15,060 bases of DNA from JAWLFY01 sp964462125. Lineage in GTDB: Bacteria; Planctomycetota; Planctomycetia; Pirellulales; Pirellulaceae. Of this stretch, positions 1 through 8,718 are shown in pieces (the first letter of the stretch is position 1; every line of letters starts with the position of its first letter). The stretch is from the NCBI GenBank assembly GCA_964462125.1, contig CAYWXT010000130.1, positions 1-15,060 on the forward strand. The letters run 5' to 3'. Below the pieces are notes generated by a model, which saw only the letters and a program-made list of their open reading frames with translations, had not been told where the DNA came from and made no database searches. The translations under genes and the position numbers were made by a program.

Positions 1-1
1 G

Positions 2-1519
2 TCGGTTGAGTTGATGCCGGTCCATCACCACGTTGATGACCGGGTTTTGGTCGAGCGTGGGTTGAGCAACTACTGGGGATACAACACGTTGGCCTTCTTT
101 GCTCCCGACATTCGTTACGCGGTCGATGACTCGCCGCACGGGTCGGTTCGGGAATTCAAGGAGATGGTCCGGACGCTGCATGCCGCCGGCATCGAAGTGA
201 TCCTCGACGTCGTCTACAACCACACGGCCGAGGGCAACCACCTGGGGCCGACGCTGTCGTTCCGCGGAATCGACAACGTCTCTTATTACAGGCTGATGCC
301 CGATGACTCCCGCTACTACATGGACTTCACCGGTTGTGGGAATACGTTGAACATGATGCACCCCCGTGTCCTGCAGCTGATCATGGACAGCCTGCGGTAC
401 TGGGTGCAGGAGATGCACGTCGACGGCTTCCGCTTTGACCTCGCCAGCGCCCTGGCGCGGGAGCTTTACGAGGTGGACAAGCTGGGGGCGTTCTTTGACA
501 TCGTTCACCAGGACCCGGTGATCTCGCAGGTGAAGCTGATCGCCGAGCCGTGGGACATTGGCGAGGGGGGCTATCAGGTGGGGAATTTTCCCGTTGGCTG
601 GACGGAATGGAACGGCAAGTACCGCGACTGTGTTCGCCGGTTCTGGAAAGGGACTCCGGAAACGACGGCCGAGTTCGCCACGCGGCTGAGCGGTTCCAGC
701 GACCTTTACGAACGCGACGGGCGGCAACCCTATGCCAGCATCAACTTCGTCACCTGTCACGACGGTTTCACCCTGCGGGACTTGGTCAGCTACAACGAGA
801 AGCACAACGAAGCCAACGGGGAGGAGAACCAAGACGGCCGCGATGACGAGGACAGTTGGAACTGCGGCGTCGAAGGCCCCACCGATGATCCACAAGTGCT
901 CGCCCTGCGAGCACGCCAGCAGCGGAACCTGATGGCCACGCTGCTGCTCTCTCAGGGAGTCCCCATGATTCTGGCCGGGGATGAACTGTCTCAGACCCAG
1001 GACGGCAACAACAACGTGTACTGCCAGGACAGCGAACTGGCATGGATCGACTGGGACCTCCAGGACCACGGGCACGCGTTTCTGGAGTTCACCCGCCGGC
1101 TGATCGCGTTCCGGCGCTCGCAACCGGTGTTGCATCTGCGGCGGTTCTTTCAGGGGCGGAGCATTCGCGGTTCCGACACCAAGGACGTGATGTGGTTCCA
1201 GCCCGGCGGGAACGAGATGTCGGACGAGGACTGGAACGTCTCCCATCTCCGTTGCCTAGGCGTCCGCTGGGACGGCACCCTGATTGACGACGTGGACCGT
1301 GACGGGAACCCGGTGATCGGCGACACGTTGTTCTTGCTATTCAACAGCCATGAGGAGTCGGTTGATTTCACGCTTCCCCACCGCGGATCCCAGACGGTTT
1401 GGGAACGGGTCTTCGAGACCGCCACGGGCAGCTGGCAGCCGTTGAAAATCCCCCGCGACCGCCCCTATCAACTTCCCGAGCGTTCGATCGCGGTGTTCCG
1501 CTTGACCGGTTCCTCTTGA
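2..1519 (+). CDS. glgX: Glycogen debranching enzyme GlgX/TreX type (GH13), 5'-truncated by window edge
   Basis: This cytoplasmic enzyme hydrolyses alpha-1,6 branch points of glycogen or limit dextrin and yields linear malto-oligosaccharides. The reading frame is open from base 2, so about 505 residues are visible. Family members are usually 650-720 residues, so roughly 150-200 N-terminal residues (CBM48 domain and start of the barrel) lie to the left. The TTG at 11 is internal and not a start: the frame reads SVELMPVHHHVDD across it, a conserved GlgX block. All four GH13 motifs are seen: DVVYNHTAEGN (about bases 206-238), DGFRFDLAS with the nucleophile Asp at 437-439, LIAEPWDIGEGGYQ with the acid Glu at 545-547, and TCHDGFTLRDLVSYNEKHN with the stabiliser Asp at 761-763. 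The last block and the following NGEENQDG are typical of GlgX. It stops 29 bp before the convergent GH15 gene. With treZ and treY nearby it probably serves as the TreX step. Plain GlgX activity in glycogen breakdown is equally consistent. Confidence 0.93.
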   Translation, partial: SVELMPVHHHVDDRVLVERGLSNYWGYNTLAFFAPDIRYAVDDSPHGSVREFKEMVRTLHAAGIEVILDVVYNHTAEGNHLGPTLSFRGIDNVSYYRLMPDDSRYYMDFTGCGNTLNMMHPRVLQLIMDSLRYWVQEMHVDGFRFDLASALARELYEVDKLGAFFDIVHQDPVISQVKLIAEPWDIGEGGYQVGNFPVGWTEWNGKYRDCVRRFWKGTPETTAEFATRLSGSSDLYERDGRQPYASINFVTCHDGFTLRDLVSYNEKHNEANGEENQDGRDDEDSWNCGVEGPTDDPQVLALRARQQRNLMATLLLSQGVPMILAGDELSQTQDGNNNVYCQDSELAWIDWDLQDHGHAFLEFTRRLIAFRRSQPVLHLRRFFQGRSIRGSDTKDVMWFQPGGNEMSDEDWNVSHLRCLGVRWDGTLIDDVDRDGNPVIGDTLFLLFNSHEESVDFTLPHRGSQTVWERVFETATGSWQPLKIPRDRPYQLPERSIAVFRLTGSS

Positions 1520-1548
1520 GCCCCGTTTTGAACGAGCCTCGCGTCTGC

Positions 1549-3348
1549 TCAGGGTTGCGGGCGGACCACGGCGGGTTGATCGCGGTGGGTCAAGTTGCGG
1601 GCGGTGTTGATCAGTCCCAAGTGGGAAAAGGCTTGCGGGAAATTGCCGAGCTGCCGCCGGGCGATCGGGTCGTACTCTTCGGCCAGCAGGCCGACGTCGT
1701 TACGGACGGCGAGCAAGTTTTCGAAGAGCCGTTCCGCGTCCTCCTTTCGGCCCATCAGGGCATAGTTGTCGGCCAGCCAGAAGGTGCAGAGCAGAAACGC
1801 TCCTTCGCCTCGCGGCAGCCCATCGACGCCGGACTCGCTCCGGTAGCGATCGACGAAACCGTCCCGCATCAACTCCCGTTCAATGGCAGCGATGGTGCCG
1901 ACCATCCGCGAGTCGCTGGCGGAGAGAAATCCGACCTCGGTCATCATCAGCAAACTCGCGTCGAGGTCGTCTCCGTCGTAGAACTGCACGAAGGCGTTCT
2001 TGCTTTTGTTGAACCCCCGCTCGCAAATCTCCGCGTGCAGTTGATCGCGCAAACGCCGCCAGCGGTCGACGGGCCCTTCCACACCGTAGTACTCGACGTC
2101 CTTGACCGCACGGTCAAAGGCGACCCAAGCCATCAGCCGTGAATGGGTGAAGTACCGCTTCGCTCCCCGAATCTCCCAAATCCCCTCATCCGGTTCCCTC
2201 CAGACCTGTTCCAAACGGTTCAGCAATTCCCGTTCGATCGGCCACTCATCGGCGGCCGCCCGGAGCCCGTAGTGCCGTCCCAAGTGAAGACAATCGAGCA
2301 CCTCGCCGAAGACATCGAGCTGGAACTGCTGGTGGGCTTCGTTGCCGATGCGCACCGGCTGCGAGTTCTCGTAGCCAGGCAACCAGGGGAGTTCCATTTC
2401 CGGCAACCGCCGCTCCCCCGCCACGCCATACATGATGTGCAGATCGTCCCCTCGGCCGGCGACCGCGCGCAGCAACCACCGCCGCCAGGCAAGGGCTTCC
2501 TGGGTGTACCCGGAGCGAAGCAGGGCGACCAGTGTGAAGGTGGCATCGCGGAGCCAGCAATAGCGGTAATCCCAGTTCCGCTCCCCGCCGATCCGCTCCG
2601 GAAGCGACGTCGTCGCAGCGGCCACAATGCCACCGGTCGGGGCATAGGTCAGCGCTTTCAAGGTGATCAGCGAGCGGACCACGGCCGCACGCCACTTGCC
2701 TTGATAGGTACAGCGGTCCACCCACCGCTGCCACCACTCGGTGGTCTGGTCAAGGGCGTGAAACGGGTCGATCCGGGGCGGGGCTGGCAGGTGGGAGGGA
2801 TGCCAGGTCAACACCAGCGGCACCGTTTCCCCCGCCTGGACGTCGAACTCCCCGTGTGTTGCCCAGGCTTCTCCCCGCAGCGGTACGTCGGTCCGCAGAT
2901 GCAGCGTTTCGGGTCCCGCTGTGGCGCGGATTCCCTGGCTGCCGTCGGTCTCTTGACGCACCCAAGGGGTGGTGCTGCCGTAATCGAACCGCGCGCGAAA
3001 CTCGGTCTGCATTCGGACCGTCCCGGACTTGCCAACCACCATCCGCACCACGCGCGGCTGATCGGTTCGCACCGGCATGAAATCGACAATCGCGACCGTT
3101 CCCGATTCGGTCTCGAATGTCGTTTCCAAGACCAGCGTCTCCTGCCGGTATTGACGCGTTGTACCCTGCACCACTTCCACCGGGGCAATCTGCCAGCGAC
3201 CATGCTCGGGGGACCCCAGGAGGGCGGCAAAGCAGGCGGGAGAATCGAAGCGAGGAAAGCAGAGCCAGTCGATCGAACCGTCACGGCCGACCAGGGCCGC
3301 GGTATGGCAGTCCCCGATCAGGGCGTATTCTTCGATCTTCATTGCCAT
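1549..3348 (-). CDS. Glycoside hydrolase family 15 protein (glucoamylase or trehalase type)
   Basis: This 599-residue protein has the usual length for bacterial GH15 enzymes of the two-domain type. Residues 1 to about 200 form the N-terminal beta-sandwich, with the family opening YALIGDCHTAALVGRDGSIDWLCFPRFDS. The (alpha/alpha)6 barrel follows, with GGERNWDYRYCWLRDATFT at about 254-272. The likely general acid is in PDEGIWE (386-392) and the likely base in LLAEEYDP (554-561), followed by GNFPQAFSH. There is no signal peptide, so it should act in the cytoplasm. The start at 3348 is supported by AAGGA about 9 nt upstream; Met3 is an alternative. It is convergent with glgX and divergent from treZ, with 145 bp between the starts. 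Characterised relatives include both glucoamylases and actinobacterial or archaeal trehalases. The trehalose context makes trehalase attractive, but the sequence alone does not settle the substrate. Confidence 0.92.
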   Translation of the reverse strand: MAMKIEEYALIGDCHTAALVGRDGSIDWLCFPRFDSPACFAALLGSPEHGRWQIAPVEVVQGTTRQYRQETLVLETTFETESGTVAIVDFMPVRTDQPRVVRMVVGKSGTVRMQTEFRARFDYGSTTPWVRQETDGSQGIRATAGPETLHLRTDVPLRGEAWATHGEFDVQAGETVPLVLTWHPSHLPAPPRIDPFHALDQTTEWWQRWVDRCTYQGKWRAAVVRSLITLKALTYAPTGGIVAAATTSLPERIGGERNWDYRYCWLRDATFTLVALLRSGYTQEALAWRRWLLRAVAGRGDDLHIMYGVAGERRLPEMELPWLPGYENSQPVRIGNEAHQQFQLDVFGEVLDCLHLGRHYGLRAAADEWPIERELLNRLEQVWREPDEGIWEIRGAKRYFTHSRLMAWVAFDRAVKDVEYYGVEGPVDRWRRLRDQLHAEICERGFNKSKNAFVQFYDGDDLDASLLMMTEVGFLSASDSRMVGTIAAIERELMRDGFVDRYRSESGVDGLPRGEGAFLLCTFWLADNYALMGRKEDAERLFENLLAVRNDVGLLAEEYDPIARRQLGNFPQAFSHLGLINTARNLTHRDQPAVVRPQP

Positions 3349-3493
3349 GGAGACTCGTCCTTCCGTACCACGGCCTATCGATCACGCGTATCATCCGGGC
3401 GGGTTGTCGGCGGCGCATGATGTGCGCGCTGCTGGGATGCCACCCGATTCAACCACGTTTCCATCGACAAGCCAACCCCAACGGAGTGACAAC
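3349..3493. promoter_or_regulatory. Divergent intergenic region between the GH15 gene and treZ
   Basis: These 145 bp separate the two divergent start codons and should hold both promoters. I see no convincing consensus -35/-10 pair. A short inverted repeat, GCGCA-tgatg-TGCGC at 3413-3427, has the arrangement of a small operator and is the only symmetric element I noticed. Ribosome binding sites lie at both edges: AAGGA for the GH15 gene and GGAG at 3483-3486 for treZ. Coordinated or opposite control of a trehalose-making and a possible trehalose-degrading gene from here is an inference. Confidence 0.4.
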
Positions 3494-5425
3494 ATGCAGT
3501 GGCAGCCTTCCCTGGGAGCATGGCTGGATGGTGAGCGGACCCGCTTTCGTGTCTGGGCTAATCGGGCTCGCCGCGTCGACGTCGTTATCTCGAGTCGCCA
3601 CGATATCGAGGCCTCCTATCCGCTGCAAAAATCCGACGACGGAACCTTCTCCGCTGCGCTGTCTGACATGGGCCCTGGGACCGAGTATCGATTCCGCGTC
3701 GATGGCCGGGGGCCGTTTCCCGACCCGGCGTCCCGGTTTCAACCCCAAGGCGTCCACGGCCCGTCGGAAGTCATCGACCCCGCAGCGTTCGCTTGGACCG
3801 ACGGCGGCTGGTCGGGTGTCGCCCTCGGCGAGTTGATTCTCTATGAGTTGCATGTTGGTACGTTCTCACCCCAGGGAACGTTCCAGGGCGTGATCGAGCG
3901 ACTGCAGTGGTTGGCGGATTTGGGGGTGACGGCGATCGAGCTGATGCCGGTCGCGGAATTTGCCGGCTCGCGCAACTGGGGTTACGACGGAGTCGGACTG
4001 TTCGCCCCCTCGCACCACTACGGGACTCCCGACGACCTTCGCCGTCTGGTCGACCGCGCCCACGCGCTGGGAATCGCGGTCTTTCTCGACGTCGTCTACA
4101 ATCATCTCGGTCCGGACGGCAACTATTTGTCCCAGTTCAGCCCCTGCTACGTCACCAAGCGTCACAAGACCGTCTGGGGAGCTGCCCTGAATTTCGACGG
4201 CCGACACAGCGCCGCGGTTCGGCAATTCTTTATTGAAAACGCCCTGCATTGGATTCACGACTACCACATCGACGGTCTGCGCCTGGATGCGACCCACGCC
4301 ATCCTGGATGACAGCCGCCGGCATTTTCTGGCCGAGTTGTCGGACCGGGTCCGCGATGCAACCCGCCACCGCCGAGTCCTGCTGATCGCGGAAGATCACC
4401 GCAACCTGAGGACGATGCTGCTGCCGGAGGAGGAAGGGGGCTGGGGGCTCGACGGAGTCTGGGCGGATGACTTTCATCACCAGGTTCGCCGTCGATTGGC
4501 CGGGGACCAGGAGAGCTACTTTCGTGACTTCACCGGCTCCATGGCCGATCTCGCCGAGACGATGCGGCGGGGCTGGTTCTACTGCGGTCAGCATTCGGAC
4601 CATTGGGACGACGATCGTGGCAGCGATCCCGCCGGGGTCCCCTTGAGCCGTTTCGTGTATTGCCTCCAGAACCACGACCAGATCGGCAACCGGGCCTTTG
4701 GCGAGCGGCTGCATCACCAGATCGATCCGGCGGCATATCGCGCCGCCACCGCGCTGTTATTGACCGGCCCCTGCACGCCGCTGCTGTTCATGGGCCAGGA
4801 GTGGGGAGCGAGCACGCCATTTCGTTACTTCACCGACCACGAACCGCAGCTGGGGAAAAAAATCACCCGCGGCCGCCGCCGTGAGTTTCAAGCGTTCTCC
4901 GCCTTCTCCGATCCGCAGCAGCGCAAGAAAATCCCCGACCCCCAAGCGGAAGGAACGTTCCTTTCCAGTCGCCTGGACTGGCAGGAAATCGAACAACCAG
5001 AGCACGCTTCGCTGCTCCGCCTCTACCGCCGTTTGTTGGCCTGGCGCCGCAACCAACTCGCCCCGCTCGGTGGCGAGATGGTTTCATCAAACGATCGACC
5101 GAGTGCCGACGCTTCATGGGAGGTGGTTGAGCTGAGCGAGTCGACGATCGGAATGCGCTACGGGTCGGATCGTGATTCCCTGCTGCTCATCCTGATCCAT
5201 CTCCCTGCTCACGAGAGATCTGGAGCGGAGGGACACCAGGAAACCGTGGTGACGACCGCACTGATGGGTGATCCGCAATCGCTTCACTGGGAGTTGATGT
5301 TGACGACGGAGGAGGAGGCCTTCGCGAACGATCCCGTTCCTCCCGAGATCGACTGCTCCGGCCCCGCTCCGGTTGTTCGCTTCTTCCGTCCCGCAGCCGT
5401 GATTCTGCAAGGAGTCCGCCGATGA
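3494..5425 (+). CDS. treZ: Malto-oligosyltrehalose trehalohydrolase TreZ (GH13)
   Basis: TreZ cleaves the alpha-1,4 bond next to the trehalosyl end of maltooligosyl trehalose and releases free trehalose in the cytoplasm. The frame is open further upstream, to 3347, but I place the start at 3494. GGAG lies 7 nt before this ATG, the protein then begins MQWQPSLGAWL as TreZ proteins do, and the extra upstream stretch is low in conserved character and overlaps the divergent gene's leader. This gives 643 residues, close to the usual length of about 600. The N-terminal CBM48-like domain (about 1-95) is followed by ILYELHVGTFSPQGTF. The GH13 motifs are DVVYNHLGPDGNY, DGLRLDATHAI (nucleophile Asp about 265), LIAEDHRN (acid Glu about 300) and QNHDQIGNRA (Asp about 395), all diagnostic of TreZ. 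The stop overlaps the treY start as ATGA, so the two are very probably cotranscribed and translationally coupled. Confidence 0.95.
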   Translation: MQWQPSLGAWLDGERTRFRVWANRARRVDVVISSRHDIEASYPLQKSDDGTFSAALSDMGPGTEYRFRVDGRGPFPDPASRFQPQGVHGPSEVIDPAAFAWTDGGWSGVALGELILYELHVGTFSPQGTFQGVIERLQWLADLGVTAIELMPVAEFAGSRNWGYDGVGLFAPSHHYGTPDDLRRLVDRAHALGIAVFLDVVYNHLGPDGNYLSQFSPCYVTKRHKTVWGAALNFDGRHSAAVRQFFIENALHWIHDYHIDGLRLDATHAILDDSRRHFLAELSDRVRDATRHRRVLLIAEDHRNLRTMLLPEEEGGWGLDGVWADDFHHQVRRRLAGDQESYFRDFTGSMADLAETMRRGWFYCGQHSDHWDDDRGSDPAGVPLSRFVYCLQNHDQIGNRAFGERLHHQIDPAAYRAATALLLTGPCTPLLFMGQEWGASTPFRYFTDHEPQLGKKITRGRRREFQAFSAFSDPQQRKKIPDPQAEGTFLSSRLDWQEIEQPEHASLLRLYRRLLAWRRNQLAPLGGEMVSSNDRPSADASWEVVELSESTIGMRYGSDRDSLLLILIHLPAHERSGAEGHQETVVTTALMGDPQSLHWELMLTTEEEAFANDPVPPEIDCSGPAPVVRFFRPAAVILQGVRR

Positions 5426-8400
5426 CCGATGCCCGACTGCCCTGGAACCGATTGCAGGGGGAACTCGAACTCAGACAGCGGATCCCCAGCAGCACCTACC
5501 GGATCCAGTTTCATGGTGGGTTCACCTTTCATGATGCTGCCGCGATCGTTCCTTATCTGGCCCAACTGGGCGCCGATGCCTGCTACTGCTCTCCGTTTCT
5601 GCAGGCGAAGCCGGGGACGCAACATGGCTACGATATCTGCGACCACGACGACTTTCACGCGGAGCTGGGAAGCGAGACTGACTATCTCGGCTTCACCTCG
5701 GCGTTGGACGAAGTTCAGATGGGACAGATTATTGATTTTGTTCCCAATCACATGGGAGTCGATCCGGTCCACAACCGCTGGTGGCGCGACGTTCTGGAGA
5801 ACGGTCCCTCCTCTCCCTTCGCGCACTTCTTCGACATCGACTGGGATCCGGTCAAGCGCGAACTGCGAGGCAAGGTGCTTTTGCCGTTGCTGGAAGACCA
5901 ATACGGGATCGTGTTGGAACGGGGCGATTTGCAGCTGGAATGGCACGAGGGGCGACTCATCGTCCGACGCGGCGAGCTGCATTTTCCGGTCGATCCCAAG
6001 CAGTACCTGCATGTCTTGCAGTACCGGCTGGACGCCTTGGCCAAGCAACTCGGCGGCGAAGATTCCTCTCTGGGTACCTACCGCGAGCTTGTCCAAGCGT
6101 TTCACGAGCTGCCCGGTTGCAGCGAGACCGACCGCTGCGAAGAACGTCAAGAACGCAAAGAGGAATTGCTGTCGCGATTGCAAACGCTCATTCAGGCATG
6201 CCCCGAAATCAGCTCGCACATCGAGCACAATCTCGCGGTATTCAACGGCGAACCAGGCAACCGGGAAAGCTTCGATCTGCTCCATGAGTTCCTGGAGGCA
6301 CAGCCCTATCGCCTGGCCCATTGGAAGGCCGCGCATGACGAGATCAACTATCGCCGTTTCTTCCACATCCATGAACTGGGCGGGCTGCGGATGGAGGACG
6401 CCGACGTTTTCACCGCCACCCATCGGTTGGTCCTGCGGTTGGTTCGCGAAGGACGGGTGACCGGAATCCGGCTCGATCACCTGGACGGCCTGTTTGACCC
6501 CCTCGGTTACCTGGAAAGGTTGCAGGAAGCGGTATTGATCGAATGGGTCGACGATCAGCTTCGGCGCGACGTGACGCATGATCCCGAGGTTGATTCAGCG
6601 GTCGCCCAGTGGCGTGTGGACCAGCAACAGCGAACGCCGGGTGGAATCGCCGACCGGCCTCTGTACCTGATCGCCGAAAAAATCTTGTCCCCCAATGAGT
6701 CACTGCCCAAAGCGTGGCCGTTGCATGGAACCAGCGGATACGAATTTCTGAACGACCTCAATCGCTTGTTCGTCGATTCCGAGAACCGGAACCCGATGCG
6801 GGAGATCTACGAACGATTCACCGCACAGCAGACCTCGTATGAAGAAGAGGCTTACCGGTGCAAAAAGTTGATCACTCAAGTCGCAATGGCGAGCGAACTG
6901 AAGATGCTTGCCCGGGCGCTGAACCGCATCTCCGAACGGGATCGTCGAACGCGCGACTACACCCTGGACAGTCTCCGCGAGACGATCCGGGAGGTCGTCG
7001 CCTGCTTTCCGGTCTACCGCACCTACCTCGATGGCTTCGGGATCAGGCAGGCGGATCGGGAGATCGTCCACCGTGCGGTCGGCCGCGCCGTATGGCGCAA
7101 CCCAGCGATGTCGCCAACCGTCTTCGCGTTCCTCCGCCAAGTTCTCCTGCTGGAAGGGGATCTCGCCGCCGACGAGTACGATCGCCGGCTGGAGTTCGTG
7201 ATGAAATTCCAACAGTACACCGGCCCGGTGGAAGCCAAAGGGGTCGAAGACACGGCCTTCTATCGTTACCACCTCCTTCTCTCTTTGAACGAGGTCGGCG
7301 GCACGCCGGACCGCTTCGGCGCTTCGCCGGATGAATTCCACGCGGCAAACCGCCGCCGCCGCCAGGAATGGCCCGCCGCGATGCTGGCCACAGCGACCCA
7401 CGACAACAAGCGGGGAGAAGATGTCCGCGCGCGGATCAACGTCCTGTCGGAAATCCCCAGTGACTGGCAACGACACGTGTTTCATTGGCAGCGATTGCAC
7501 GCGGTTCATCGCACCGACGTCGCGGGGATCCCCGCACCGGCGGCGGCCGACGAGTACGCGCTGTACCAAACCCTGGTCGGTGCCTGGCCCGCCGAACTGT
7601 CTGTCACCGACGCGGCATCGACGCAACCGATTCCCGACGAGTTTGTTCAGCGCATTCGCCAGTTCATGCTCAAGGCGATCAAGGAGGCGAGTCGGCATAC
7701 CGGTTGGACGGATCCGATTGACGCCTACGACGAAGCGGTCACCAGCTTCGTCGATCGGGTCCTTCAAGGACCGACGACCGCCGAGTTCCTGCAGGACTTC
7801 CTCCCCTTTCTACAACAGGTGGCCCAGTGGGGAATGGTCAACTCACTTGCCCAGGTCGTCCTCAAAATCATCTCGCCCGGCGTTCCCGATTTCTATCAAG
7901 GGGGCGAACTGTGGGATCTGAGCCTCGTCGATCCCGACAATCGCCGCCCGGTCGACTATGAACAGCGACGACAAATGCTGGAATCGCTCGAACCGCTCCT
8001 CGCCGATCGGTCGGCGGAGCCAGGGGCGGTCGGCGAGCTTCTAACGCATTGGCCGGATGGACGGATCAAGCTGTTCGTGACCGCGTGCGGCCTGCGACTT
8101 CGCCGCCAAGATCCGGAATGCTTTTTGAATGGGGATTACGTGCCGCTTGTGGTCGAGGGCCCGCTGCAGCCGCATGTCGTCGCCGCGGCGCGACAGGTCG
8201 AGGATCGATCGGTCATCGCTGTCGTGCCACGGCTGGTGACTCAGTTGACGACCGCCCAGCGCCCGCTGCCGATCGGAGCTGCGACCTGGAACGATGCCCG
8301 GCTGACGCTCGCTCCGGAATGTTCGGCGAACCGATTTCGCAACGTCTTGAGCGGAGAGATCCTCGACTCCAGGACGACCGATCATGGAACCTCGCTCCGA

Positions 8401-8457
8401 ATGGCCGACGTGCTCGCAACCCTTCCCGTTGCCCTGTTGATTCCCCACCCGGGTTGA
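5422..8457 (+). CDS. treY: Malto-oligosyltrehalose synthase TreY (GH13)
   Basis: TreY is an intramolecular transglucosylase that turns the reducing-end alpha-1,4 bond of a maltodextrin into an alpha,alpha-1,1 bond, making the substrate of TreZ. The protein of 1011 residues is at the long end for the family (often 700-950). It opens with IPSSTYRIQF and SPFLQAKPGTQHGYDICDH, the TreY N-terminal signature. Further motifs are IIDFVPNHMG (103-112), GIRLDHLDGLFDP with nucleophile Asp352, LIAEKIL with acid Glu419, VEAKGVEDTAFYRY (603-616) and ATATHDNKRGEDVRAR with the His660-Asp661 pair. A charged stretch at about 228-255 (CEERQERKEELLSR) looks like an extra helical insertion. The start overlaps the treZ stop by 4 nt and is preceded by AAGGAG 7 nt upstream, inside treZ. 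No poly-T terminator follows it. Confidence 0.96.
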   Translation: MTDARLPWNRLQGELELRQRIPSSTYRIQFHGGFTFHDAAAIVPYLAQLGADACYCSPFLQAKPGTQHGYDICDHDDFHAELGSETDYLGFTSALDEVQMGQIIDFVPNHMGVDPVHNRWWRDVLENGPSSPFAHFFDIDWDPVKRELRGKVLLPLLEDQYGIVLERGDLQLEWHEGRLIVRRGELHFPVDPKQYLHVLQYRLDALAKQLGGEDSSLGTYRELVQAFHELPGCSETDRCEERQERKEELLSRLQTLIQACPEISSHIEHNLAVFNGEPGNRESFDLLHEFLEAQPYRLAHWKAAHDEINYRRFFHIHELGGLRMEDADVFTATHRLVLRLVREGRVTGIRLDHLDGLFDPLGYLERLQEAVLIEWVDDQLRRDVTHDPEVDSAVAQWRVDQQQRTPGGIADRPLYLIAEKILSPNESLPKAWPLHGTSGYEFLNDLNRLFVDSENRNPMREIYERFTAQQTSYEEEAYRCKKLITQVAMASELKMLARALNRISERDRRTRDYTLDSLRETIREVVACFPVYRTYLDGFGIRQADREIVHRAVGRAVWRNPAMSPTVFAFLRQVLLLEGDLAADEYDRRLEFVMKFQQYTGPVEAKGVEDTAFYRYHLLLSLNEVGGTPDRFGASPDEFHAANRRRRQEWPAAMLATATHDNKRGEDVRARINVLSEIPSDWQRHVFHWQRLHAVHRTDVAGIPAPAAADEYALYQTLVGAWPAELSVTDAASTQPIPDEFVQRIRQFMLKAIKEASRHTGWTDPIDAYDEAVTSFVDRVLQGPTTAEFLQDFLPFLQQVAQWGMVNSLAQVVLKIISPGVPDFYQGGELWDLSLVDPDNRRPVDYEQRRQMLESLEPLLADRSAEPGAVGELLTHWPDGRIKLFVTACGLRLRRQDPECFLNGDYVPLVVEGPLQPHVVAAARQVEDRSVIAVVPRLVTQLTTAQRPLPIGAATWNDARLTLAPECSANRFRNVLSGEILDSRTTDHGTSLRMADVLATLPVALLIPHPG

Positions 8458-8515
8458 TCAGGAGTGTCCACGGTGCTCGCCCCTTCGAACACGCCGATTT
8501 CCAGATAGACGCATT

Positions 8516-8581
8516 CTCGGTCTCGATATTCCCGCAACTCGGTCTCGATATTCCCACAACTCGGTCTCGATATTCCCACAA
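8516..8581. repeat. Three 22-bp perfect-length tandem direct repeats
   Basis: Three head-to-tail copies of a 22-bp unit occupy 8516-8537, 8538-8559 and 8560-8581. Each starts CTCGGTCTCGATATTCCC and ends RCAA; the only difference is G in copy 1 against A in copies 2 and 3. There are no spacers. The period is about two helical turns, so all copies present the same DNA face. They could be iterons for a DNA-binding protein, a minisatellite, or the remains of a dispersed repeat. Confidence 0.9.
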
Positions 8582-8599
8582 CCATTCGGCCATCGGACG

Positions 8600-8620
8600 A
8601 TCCGGCTCGTCGAGCCGGAT
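8600..8620. repeat. 21-nt perfect palindrome (possible hairpin, terminator or operator)
   Basis: ATCCGGCTCG at 8600-8609 is the exact reverse complement of 8611-8620, with a single T at the centre. As RNA it would form a stable G+C-rich stem with a small loop. No T tract follows on either strand, so it is not a textbook intrinsic terminator. It lies about 140 bp after treY and about 100 bp before the next start. It could reduce read-through, act as an operator, or be a REP-like element. Confidence 0.6.
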
Positions 8621-8718
8621 GTACACCCGGGTGGCAGCAACTGGGTTTCTCGCGGAGTATGATGTGACGCTCGATGACCGACAGGACCATTCATCCCCAC
8701 CTCACATTCGCCCACACC

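Larger units (their letters stand above)
8458..8718. other. Intergenic region with tandem repeats and a palindrome
   Basis: This 261-bp gap between treY and the secreted hydrolase gene holds three 22-bp direct repeats (8516-8581) and a 10-bp inverted repeat (8600-8620). The short minus-strand frames across it differ in phase from repeat to repeat, because 22 is not a multiple of 3, so I see no gene here. The promoter of the downstream gene should lie in the right part, but no consensus hexamers stand out. Confidence 0.6.

Noticed and set aside
11..13. TTG as the start of glgX
   Set aside because: The conserved GlgX sequence continues upstream in frame to base 2, so the gene is cut by the window edge.
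1399..3420. Two long plus-strand frames (247 and 425 codons) opposite the GH15 gene
   Set aside because: They lie entirely antisense to a protein with clear GH15 motifs, have no domain features and are explained by G+C-rich codon periodicity.
3347..3493. Longer N-terminus for TreZ starting at 3347
   Set aside because: It would add 49 non-conserved residues overlapping the leader of the divergent gene; the ATG at 3494 has GGAG at 7 nt and matches the family start.
5284..6579. 431-codon minus-strand frame opposite treZ/treY
   Set aside because: It is an antisense shadow of unmistakable TreZ and TreY coding sequence, with no motif and no ribosome binding site.
8516..8581. Possible CRISPR array
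   Set aside because: The repeats abut directly with no spacers, there are only three units, and no cas gene is nearby.
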